This document shows, piece by piece, positions 54,959-64,000 of a DNA stretch of 64,000 nt. The translations under genes and the position numbers were made by a program. Numbering within the stretch: the first letter of the stretch is position 1; each line of letters begins with the position of its first letter. The DNA lies in the NCBI GenBank assembly GCA_000151295.1, contig GG745335.1, forward strand, positions 225,838-289,837, given 5' to 3'. Below the pieces are notes generated by a model. It was not told the origin of the DNA. It searched no databases and worked only from the letters and a program-made list of their open reading frames with translations. The stretch is from Allomyces macrogynus ATCC 38327 (Eukaryota > Blastocladiomycota > Blastocladiomycetes > Blastocladiales > Blastocladiaceae).

Positions 54959-56833
54959 ATGCAGCGTATCCCGCACGCCGCCCGTCTTGCGCGCGCCGCC
55001 GCGCAGCGCCGCGCCTTCTCGACGCACAAGGAGATCATGTTCGCTGCCGAGGGCCGCGCCAAGCTCGCCAAGGGTGTCGACACGCTCGCGCGCGCCGTTG
55101 CCGTCACGCTCGGCCCTAAGGGCCGCAACGTGCTCATCGAGCAGTCCTACGGGTCGCCCAAGATCACCAAGGACGGTGTCACGGTCGCCAAGTCGATCAC
55201 GCTCGAGGACAAGTTTGAGAACCTCGGTGCTCGGTACGTGCTCGATTTCGGGTCACTTTGCGATTGGCGAGCGAGCGATTGGGTCGAGCAGAATGAGTGA
55301 GGGATATGCGCGATTCCGATTGCTGTAGCAACTGACTTGACTGTGCCCGATTCGATTGGCAATTTCTCTAGCCTCGTCCAGGACGTCGCCAACAAGACCA
55401 ACGAGACGGCCGGTGACGGCACGACGACCGCGACCGTTCTGACGCGCGCCATCTTCAACGAGGGCCTCAAGAACGTTGCTGCCGGGTGCAACCCGACCGA
55501 CCTGCGCCGCGGTGTGCAGATCGCTGTTGACAACGTCGTCAAGTTCCTCAAGGAGAACTCGCGCATGATCACGTCGTCCGAGGAAGTCGCGCAGGTGGCC
55601 ACGATCTCGGCCAATGGTGACCGCCACGTGGGCAACCTGATCGCGCAGGCCATGGAAAAGGTCGGCAAGGAGGGCGTCATCACCGTCGCCGAGGGCAAGA
55701 CGCTCGAGGACGAGCTCGAGATCACCGAGGGCATGCGTTTTGACCGCGGGTTCATTTCGCCCTACTTCATCACCGACGTCAAGTCACAGAAGGTCGAGTT
55801 TGAGAAGCCGCTGATCCTGCTCTCGGAAAAGAAGATCTCGCTGATCCAGGACGTCCTGCCGGCACTCGAAATGGCCGCGCAGACGCGCCGCCCGCTGCTG
55901 ATTGTCGCCGAGGACGTCGACGGCGAGGCGCTTGCCGCGTGCATTCTCAACAAGCTCCGTGGCCAAGTTCAGGTTGCCGCCGTCAAGGCCCCGGGCTTTG
56001 GTGATAACCGCAAGGCCATTCTCCAGGATATGGCGATCCTGACGGGCGCGCAGGTCTTCTCGGACGAGGTCTCGGTCAAGCTCGAAAAGGCGACGCTCGA
56101 GCAGCTCGGCGAGGCCGGGTCGGTCACGGTCACCAAGGAAGACACGATTTTCCTGAACGGTGCCGGCGACAAGACGTTGCTGGCCGACCGCTGCGAGACG
56201 ATTCGCGGCGCGATTGCCGAGACGGCCTCCGAGTACGAGAAGGAGAAGCTGCAGGAGCGCTTGGCCAAGCTCTCGTCAGGTGTGGCCGTGATCAAGGTCG
56301 GCGGCGCGTCCGAGGTCGAGGTCGGCGAGAAGAAGGACCGGTTCGTCGATGCGCTCAACGCGACGCGCGCCGCCGTCGAGGAGGGCATCCTGCCCGGTGG
56401 TGGCACGGCCCTGCTCAAGTCGACGACGATTCTCGAGGACTTGAAGAACAACAAGGCGCTGATTGTCAACTTTGACCAGCAGCTCGGCGTGAACCTCATC
56501 AAGAACGCGCTGCAGGCGCCGACGCGCACTATTGTTGACAACACGGGCGACTCCGGCGCGTTTGTTGTTGGCAAGCTCCTGGACGCGCACGCTGACGCGT
56601 CGCAGTTTGTCATGGGTTACGATGCGGCCACGGGCACCTACACGGACATGATCAAGGCCGGTATCATTGACCCACTCAAGGTCGTGCGCACGGCGCTTGT
56701 TGACGCGGCCGGTGTCGCCTCGCTCCTGACCACGTCCGAGTGCATGATCGTCGATGCCCCGAAGAAGGACGCTCCGGCGGCGCCCGCGGGCGGCATGGGC
56801 GGTATGGGCGGTATGGGCGGTATGGGCTTCTAA
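54959..56833 (+). CDS. HSP60: Mitochondrial chaperonin Hsp60
   Basis: Group I chaperonin folding imported proteins in the mitochondrial matrix. Exon 1 54959-55233, 138-nt intron 55234-55371 (GTACGT...CTCTAG), exon 2 55372-56833; 578 residues. An Arg/Ala-rich presequence ([20 protein letters not shown]) precedes the mature start [20 protein letters not shown]. Splicing restores [26 protein letters not shown] is the nucleotide-binding motif, [15 protein letters not shown] the second, and the C terminus is the GGM-repeat tail ending GGMGF. All conserved blocks are intact. Confidence 0.97.
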
Positions 56834-57341
56834 GCGAAGACGTTGGATAAGTGGACGTGTACAGCTCGTAGGTAGTTGTCGATTTTGGGTGCATTTCTTT
56901 AGTTTTCGTGTTCTTGTCGCTGCTCGTTGGTTCTCGTTTTTGGTGTTTTTGGTGGAAGAAAACCGTCCAGGTTTTCTGGGATCTTTTGCTCTGCAAACTT
57001 GCGTTTGTGGGTGTTTGGGTGCATGGCAACGCGTCACGCCCTGTCAGCTGACTGAGACGCAACTCGACCGAGCTCTGCGCGGCGCTGCAAGCCTCTTCGT
57101 TGGCCCGCTGTCGTGAACAGCCCATCGCAGACCGAAGCTGACGTTCTCTGGCCACGGATTCAGCGCTCACGACGAGAGATCGACCCAGAGCACGGGCGAC
57201 TCGACCCATTTCCACGCGCGTCTACCCAGCTTCAACTCGTGCCCGCAGCCCGGTCCACGCCGTCGTCAGCGCCACTCCCAACTCGGCGCCCGAATCCCAT
57301 CCGTTGCCCATCGAAACCCGATTTCCAAGAAGCATCACCCA
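56834..57341. other. Intergenic, HSP60 to importin
   Basis: AT-richer HSP60 3' region (T-rich to about 56990), then the importin upstream region. No other element seen. Confidence 0.4.
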
Positions 57342-60300
57342 ATGGCCGATATTCAAGTGTACCACGCGGCGCTGCGCGGCACGCTGTCGCCCGACCAGGC
57401 CGTGCGCATGAAGTCGGAGCTCGACGTCAAGGCCGTGCAAAAGCTGCCAGGTTTCTTGCCCATGGCCCTGCAAGTCGCCGTGCAGGAGCAGGACGTGGCG
57501 ATTCGCATGGCCTCGGCCATCACGTTCAAGAACTTTGTGCGCAGCCACTGGGCCGGGTCGTCGGTTGTCGTGCCCGACGCCGATCGCGACCAGTGCAAGC
57601 AGATGATGGTGGCGAGTATCGTCGCCGTGCCGCAGAACCTGCGGTACGTAGTTGCGTGCACGAGAAGCGGGGTTGAGATTGCGATTTTGAGGGGCGAGGC
57701 GACTGATGATTTGTTGCGATCACTTAGACCGCAGCTGTGCCTCGCATTGCACTTCATGCTCGTGCACGATTTCCCGGAGCAGTGGCCCAACTTCATTGAG
57801 CAGGTCGGCCATTTCGTGCAGCAGACGCAGAACACGAGCGCTGTCTACGGTGGGCTGCTCGCGTTGCAGGAGGTGATCAAGGCGTTTGCGTACGCATCAT
57901 TTCCGCTTCAACGCGCGCCATCGCCGCGATCTGGGCTAACCTTCGAATTCTCTTCTCTTCCGATCCAGGTGGAAGACGGGCAAGGACCGCAACCCGCTCG
58001 TCAAGATTGTCAAGACCGTGTTCCCGTACCTGCTGCAGATCGCGACCGACCTGGTCCAGCACGACTCGGAGGAGGCCGCGTCGATGCTCAAGGTGATTTG
58101 CAAGTCGTACTTCGGGTCGATGCAGTCGCAGCTGTCCAAGTCGCACATGGACCCGAACAACCTGGCCGGTTGGTGCCAGCTGTTTGTTGCCGTGATTTCG
58201 AAGCCGATTCCCGACGCGGTATTCGGGCCGCACGCTGACGCGAGCGACAAGGCGCAGCACCCGTGGTGGAAGGCCAAGAAGTGGGCGTTCCACGTACTCA
58301 ACAAGTACTTTACGCGGTACGGCAACAGCAAGCTCGAGACGTTCAGCACCGACAAGAAGTACAAGACGTTTGCACCCATGTTCATGGCGCAGTACGCGCC
58401 GACAATTCTCAACACGTACCTGAACATTACGCAGCAGGCGATTCAGCACGGCACGTTCGTCTCGCCGCGCGTTGTCTACCTGATGACCTCGTTCTACGCG
58501 GCCGCCATCAAGCACAAGGACACGTGGGCGATTTTGAAGACGCACGTGCCCATGCTCATCCAGCACGTCGTGCACCCGTACCTGTGCATTTCCGCCGACG
58601 ACCTCGCGCTCTGGACCGACGACCCGGTCGAGTACGTGCACGCGCACAAAGACCCGCTCGAGGACTTCCGGTCGCCGACCGCCGGGTGCCAGCAGCTCCT
58701 GCTCGAACTCGCCGTGGGCCGTCGCGCCGCCACGTTTGACCAGATCATGGCGTTCATTCACCAGGTGGTGGTCGCGCACGCGCAGCAGCCGACGCCGCAG
58801 ACGGCCAACCAAAAGGATGGTGCCCTGCACATGCTGCTGATGCTCGCTGACGTGGCACTCTCGCCCAAGTCGTCGGTGCGCAACGATATGGAGACGTTCC
58901 TCGTAAACTACGTGTTCCCGGAATTCGCGTCCCCGGCAAAGTACCTGCGCGCACGCGCGCTCCAGACGGTGGCCGCGTTTTCGGAGCTTGAGTACGCCAA
59001 CTCGCAGCACGCGTTGCGTGCGCTCGAGGCCGCGCTGGCTGCGATTCAGGATACGGATTTGCCGCTGCGCATCGAAGCCGGGTTGGCGCTCAAGCCCATG
59101 ATTGCGAACGATGTCGCGCGCGAGGCCATGGCGCCGCATATTCCGGCGATCATGCAGGCGCTGCTCGACATGCAGAACCAGATTGACATGGACATGTTGG
59201 CCACGGTCATGGAGGAGATGGTCGAGGTGTTTTCGGAACAGGTCGCGCCGTTTGCCGTGCAGCTCGCGCAGCAGCTGGCGGCCACGTTTGTGCGCATCAT
59301 GGACGACGCGCAGGCCGGGATCGATGCGTTTGAGCCGACGAATGACGACGACTTTGATTTTGATGCGGCGACTGACAAGACGATGGCGGCCATGGGCGTG
59401 CTCAAGACGATGCAGACGCTCGTGCTCTCGGTCGACGGGTCCAAGGATATCATGCTGCAGCTCGAGACGACGATTGCGCCCGTCTTGTGCTATGTGCTCG
59501 ACCACCAGATTATCGATCTCTACGGCGACGTGTTTGAGCTGATCGACTCGTGCACGTACTCGCTCAAGGAAGTGTCACCATGCATGTGGTCCATGTTCGA
59601 CAAGATCTACCGCGTGTCCAAGACGGACGCGTCCGATTTCGTTTGCGAAATGGTGCCGTGCCTCGACAACTACATTTCGTACGGCACGCGCGAATTTGCG
59701 GCCAACGTGCAGCTGCAACAGGCCATGGTCGACTTGATCAACATTTGCATGACGACCGCCGACTTGGGCGAGGCCGACCGCGTCTGCGGGTGCCAGCTCA
59801 TGGAATCAATGATGCTGCACCTCCGCGGGCACATTGACGCCTACCTGCCGCATTTCATTTCGTTGGCTGTTGCGCAGCTCGCTCAAAAGATCAAGACCAA
59901 TCACCTGCGCGTGTCGACGCTCGAAGTCGTCATCAACGCCATCTACTACAACCCGCCGCTCGCACTGCACATTCTCGAGGAGAACCACTGGACGACCGCC
60001 GTCTTTGACCAGTGGGCGCGGTCGGTCGCTGCCTTCTCGCGCGTGCACGACAAGAAGCTCTGTATTGCCGGGATTTGCGCACTTCTCGCTGTCCCGCACG
60101 CACAGTTGCCCGCGGTCGTCCAGCAAGGGCTGCCGCAGATTATGGCCATGGCGGCCGCCGTCTTCCAGTCGCTGCCCAAGGCACTCGAGAACCGGTCCGA
60201 GCAGGAACGCTTCTTCTCCGGTATCGACGAGGCCTCGGACGTGGATGCTTTCGACGTGCCCGACGAAATCGTCGACGACGACGGCGCCGATGGGTTCGAG

Positions 60301-60681
60301 GATATCGTGGACGACGACGACGATGCGGGTTTCGTCGACGAGGACGACGAGGAGCTGATGCACCTGGCGGCCGCCGCACGGCGCGCCAATGGTGGTGACG
60401 CTTCGGACGCCGAGTCGGACGACGACGATGACGACGAGATCCCGGAGGAAATGTACTTTGACTCGCCGCTAGATGCGTTTGAGCCGTACGGCGCGTTCAC
60501 GGCCACGTTCCAGGCACTCGAGGCACAGAACCCGGCGACGTATGCGGGTCTCACCGCGGGGATCTCGGCCGAGACGCACCAGGTGGTGGTTGCGGTCATG
60601 CAGAAGGCGGTCGAGATTCAGCAGCAGGAGGCGGCGAATGCGGCGGCGGCGGCGGCGGCGGCGGGGACCGTGCAGGCGTAA
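57342..60681 (+). CDS. NMD5: Importin beta-family transport receptor, importin-7/8 (Nmd5/Sxm1) type
   Basis: Ran-dependent nuclear import receptor. Exons 57342-57643, 57728-57889 and 57969-60681; introns 84 and 79 nt; 1058 residues, the size of importin-7 and Nmd5. The N terminus (MASAITFKNFVRSHW) is the importin-N RanGTP-binding domain; HEAT repeats follow, with hallmark importin-7 blocks PWWKAKKWAFHVLNKYFTRYG, KDGALHMLLMLADVAL, FASPAKYLRARA and YNPPLALHILEENHW. The acidic insert near the C terminus (DEDDEELM..., then SDDDDDDEIPEE) and the closing FQALEAQNPATYAG also match. The symbol is a best guess between the yeast pair NMD5 and SXM1. Confidence 0.92.
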
Positions 60682-61274
60682 GTGGGGTGAGGGAGGTTGG
60701 GGATTGCCGTGGAGGAGGGGGATGGGGGCGTTGGTGGTGTATTTCCGGCGTGGCGAGTGTTGTTGACGGCCTTGAGTGTCGTTTGCTTTGTCCTGGCTTG
60801 TTGGTTCGTGATTTGTTTTGTGGTTCGTGCCCTAAGTTTGAAGGTTCGTGTGTTGGGCGGATTGGGTCGTCTGGCGTTGTCTTTTGAAGTACCTCTTGCT
60901 GTGACATGTAGTTCGTCCATCGGCCCGTTGCTGTTGGCCGTTTCGAAATGGTTGATGTTGGCACAAAAGAGAAACAGCGACGCGGTCACGTTTGATGTTT
61001 AAGGGTGCCGCCTCTGCTTGATTGTATTCTTCCATCCTGGCACGTCAAAAGCAGCTTCCAAACGACCCCGAATCCGCAACACGACCAAGGGCCCCTGCGA
61101 GCACTTCGACACGCTGCGACCAGCCGCACTGTTCTCGCGACTGCCTCAAGTTCCAACGGCGAGAAGCTCGTGTTAGCGCCACGTTCAGGGGCCGTCACGT
61201 CCACCCACCGCAACCCCCAATGATGCACCAGCGTCCATCGGCCCTCCGACGGAACGCGTGAACCTACCCTCAAA
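60682..61274. other. Intergenic, importin to GPCR
   Basis: GT-rich importin 3' region, then the receptor upstream region. No recognised element. Confidence 0.4.
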
Positions 61275-64000
61275 ATGGAACCGAGAAACGATTCCGACAC
61301 GATATGGCCTGGCGACCTGATCCAGGAACCGTCGTTACAGCACGTATCAGCACGAGCGCGATCCCTACCACGACGACCACCAAGCCGAAGAACTTGGACC
61401 GGGCGGCAGCTCGTGCGGAACGTCGTTTGCAGCGTGCTCCTTGTCCTGTTGGCCGGCAAGAATGGCGTGCACGGGACGGGGTCGGCGACGACTTTCAATA
61501 TTGGCGTGATTCTGCCGTTCACCGACCCGAGTGCGTGCCCATTTTGCATCTGTCGGTGCACCACGACCCCGCGCGCATCGCTGACGCGCCTCCTTACCCC
61601 GTTGTACCTAGCCGGCATGCCGTACGAGTCGGTCACGACGCTCTACGACCTGCTCGCGACGGCGTTACCCGTCATGAATAGCCTGAACGCGTCGTACCGG
61701 TTCAATTTGGTCCCCGGTAATTCCAAGAACACGCGGTCCGGCGCCGTCGCCGCCATGTTCGACCTGTACGACCGCAACCAAACGGTGGCCTTCATTGGCG
61801 AGTCTGGATCGGGCAACACGGGTCCGATGGTCTATGCCGAAAGCCGGTTCGGGTCGTGGCATTGTTCGGGCACGACGTCGAGCACGGCGTTTAGTGAGCC
61901 CGGGGAGTTTGCGCGTTTTTTTCGCACGATTCCGGTTTGCGTTTGCCGCGCAAATTTGGTGTCCGGCAGTGGATGTGACCGCGCTGACCAGTTTGAGGTG
62001 TTGACAGGACGACTCGCAGCAGGGCGTCGCGATCGCCCGGTTCGTGAGAGCCATGGGGTGGACCAAGGTGAACCTGCTCGTGTCGACCGACTCATACGGC
62101 AGTTCCAGTACGTTTATCCTCCCTACCGCTTCGATCGCGCGACCAAAAGCCCGCTCACTCACTGCTCTGTTTAGTCTCCATCAGTTTTTCCGACGCGGCC
62201 AGGGCACTCGGCGTGAAACTCGCCCTGAGTGACGTCTACTTGCCAGGTGATTCGGACCTGAGCACGCAAGTCACGAACATTGCCAACAGCGAGTCGAACA
62301 TCATCATTTTCGCCGTCTCGTCGTCGGACGACGCGGTCATTCTTCTGCGCGAGGCACGCAGGCAAGGTCTGTTGGGACCCGATCGCGTATGGGTGCGTTT
62401 CGACCGCATTGTCCTCGTTTCGCTGCTGCGACTGACCCTGACCAATCTCCCTCCGTCCTTAGATCGGCACCGACACGCTCGGCGAATACTTCACCTCGTC
62501 CGTCTTCCCGTCATCGCCAACGTACGCGAGCGACACGGCCAACGTGCAGGGCGCCATGTATTTCATGCCGCTCGTTGCAACGGGCACCGCCGCGTACCAG
62601 ACTATGGCGAGCGCATGGACTGCGCTCGGCAAAACGACTTCGGCCGATTCGGTCCCGTACGGCGGGCTCAACTACGACTGTCTGCTTGTTCTGGCCAAGG
62701 GATTGATTCAATTGGCCATCAAGGTCGGGGCAGGGAATGTGAACACTGCCGGTCTTTCGCTTGTCGCCGATTTCTTGCCGCCGCCAATTGATGGTGCCAC
62801 AGGGTCACTGGCGTTTACGAGTACGGGTGATCGGCTCGGGTACGTTTTGTTAATGCAGATCGTTTACTGGCGCGACAAAGCTGACGCCGATTCGGACCAC
62901 AGCGACTTTTCCGTGCTCAACATCTACAACGGCGACAAGCGTGTGGTCTTCAACGTCTTTTCGAACGGCACCATCGCCACCGTTCACCCGCCGCAATTCT
63001 ACTCGGGTTCCAGCACGCCGCCCGTCGACGTGCCACCGAAATCCGTGCAGTACCCGACCTGGGGCGACTCGTTTGTCGTGGCCACGTCGGTGGTTCGCGC
63101 GTTATTCATGCTAGCACTCGTGGGTGGCACGGTCGTTCTGACCGTGAACCGGCAGAAGTCGACGGTCAAACATTTGAGCTTCCCGTTTTTGGTCCTGATA
63201 ACGGCCGGGTGTGAGCTGGTGCTGGCGAGCGGGTTCTTTGAGATTGGCGAGCCGTCGAGGACGACGTGTATCGCGCCCGTGTGGACGTTGACGATCGGTG
63301 CGCAGCTGGTGTTGGCGAGTGCCGGGGTCAAGACATATCGGGTGTGTACGTTGGGTGTGGATTGGTCGTGGGGTTGCAAGATGGTGGACTCACGTTGTAC
63401 TGTTGGACATCGGGTAGCTGTGGAAAATCTTTGACAGTGCGTCCTTGCCACGGATCTCCCGCAATTCAGCGACGTCTGTCTAACTCTCGGATAGATTCGT
63501 CCCTTCGGAAACGGCTCAAGGCCATCGACAACCACTATCTCGTGCGGTTTGTCGGCCTCCTGATCGCGGTCCAGTCAATTATCTACGCGATTTGGCTCGG
63601 CGCGTTCCCGAGCGAACCCGTCGCGATTTCGAGCCGGAATGTCCTGTGCTATTCGTGCCAGTCGTCGAATTTGGCGGGGATCAGAGCTGTGACAGTCATT
63701 TCGGTCGCGATCAACGTCGTTTTGCTCCTCGCGGTCATGTTCCTGGCGTACAAGGTGCGATTCTGGTGCGCGGGTGGGCGGAGACTGGAGAAGTTGTGCT
63801 GACCTTTACGGTTTTCTCGACTAGACTCGCAACGTCGTGTCGGCATTTCGCGAGACGACATGGATCATGTACTCGGTCGAAGTACGTCCATTTTCCGGAC
63901 GAATTCGACCCCACTTCTCCCTCCCTGACACTTTGACATGCTCTCCAGAACATCGGGATCGTCGGCTCGATCATCCTGACCTTTGCGCTCGCCACGTCCG
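61275..64000 (+). CDS. Class C GPCR (GABA-B/mGluR-like), 3' end outside window
   Basis: Exons: 61275-61530, 61612-61934, 62008-62107, 62175-62392, 62463-63341, 63418-63436, 63495-63754, 63825-63875 and 63949 onward; introns 58-81 nt and all phases agree. A signal anchor or peptide (LVRNVVCSVLLVLLAGKNGV) precedes an ANF/periplasmic-binding-like ligand domain (TFNIGVILPFTD, VAFIGESGSGNT, VAIARFVRAMGWTKVNLLVS, GGLNYDCLLVLAKGL). The 7TM part begins at about 63070: SVVRALFMLALVGGTVVL (TM1), HLSFPFLVLITAGCELVLAS (TM2), GAQLVLASAGVKTYRVWKIF (TM3 with the class C KTYR end), then TM4, TM5 and the start of TM6 after RNVVSAFRETTWIMYS, a clear GABA-B-type loop. No Cys-rich domain lies between the ligand domain and TM1, as in GABA-B. 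Ligand unknown. Confidence 0.88.

Noticed and set aside
57877..59505. 542-codon minus-strand ORF
   Set aside because: Exact antisense shadow of the importin gene; Arg/His/Val-rich composition reflects the high GC third positions of the real strand.
1..64000. CRISPR arrays, operons, Shine-Dalgarno sites
   Set aside because: The window is eukaryotic; no regularly spaced repeats of that kind were seen.

Overview
The window is GC-rich eukaryotic nuclear DNA. The genes have short spliceosomal introns, mostly 58-138 nt, many with a GTACG-type donor and a C/TAG acceptor. The gene set points to a zoosporic fungus: fungal-type Ccc2 copper pump, Ski3, Cab5, Nmd5-type importin, ribosomal protein S19, mitochondrial Hsp60, together with a class C (GABA-B/mGluR-like) 7TM receptor and a ceruloplasmin/hephaestin-type multicopper oxidase. 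My best inference is Blastocladiomycota, most like Allomyces; this is inferred from the gene set and not proven. Two runs of N (31332-31441 and 42567-42666) are assembly gaps.

Layout. 1-1405: 3' part of an Spb4/DDX55 helicase. 1920-2975: BTB protein. 3165-5065: decayed oligopeptidase B. 5266-5803: RPS19 (minus). 7076-9121: unknown seven-segment membrane protein. 9166-10386: unidentified broken coding-like DNA. 10389-14171: Ccc2-type Cu-ATPase (minus). 15153-15235: Ser-like tRNA with a UCU anticodon. 15592-20124: Ski3. 20522-20722: deletion remnant of the multicopper oxidase. 21464-22280: dephospho-CoA kinase. 22939-23719: unknown, frame-broken. 24374-27612: oligopeptidase B with clustered frame changes. 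27613-32388: mostly gene-poor, lower-GC DNA with one gap. 32389-37405: an inverted repeat with 1.6-kb arms flanking a second BTB gene; the right arm is the 3' half of the intact oxidase gene (36452-38230). 39278-41567: two-TM sensor protein. 41866-41947: tRNA-Ser(ACT). 42688-43368: LSM1. 43655-45870: dead DNA transposon. 46180-50945: large subtilisin with a mucin-like stalk. 52733-54130: rhomboid protease. 54959-56833: HSP60. 57342-60681: importin-7/8. 61275-64000: class C GPCR, running off the window.

How the genes relate. Most of the genes are housekeeping and are not functionally clustered. Two themes recur. The first is copper: a Ccc2 pump, which in fungi loads secreted oxidases in the Golgi, lies about 22 kb from a secreted multicopper oxidase. 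The second is local gene turnover: BTB, oligopeptidase B and the multicopper oxidase each occur here as an apparently complete copy plus truncated or deleted copies, so the region has been reshuffled by segmental duplication. Exon boundaries were placed by eye from frame continuity, GT/AG sites and family conservation; summed exon lengths divide by three for RPS19, CCC2, SKI3, CAB5, LSM1, subtilisin, HSP60, importin and the sensor gene, and frame is kept through the GPCR exons.
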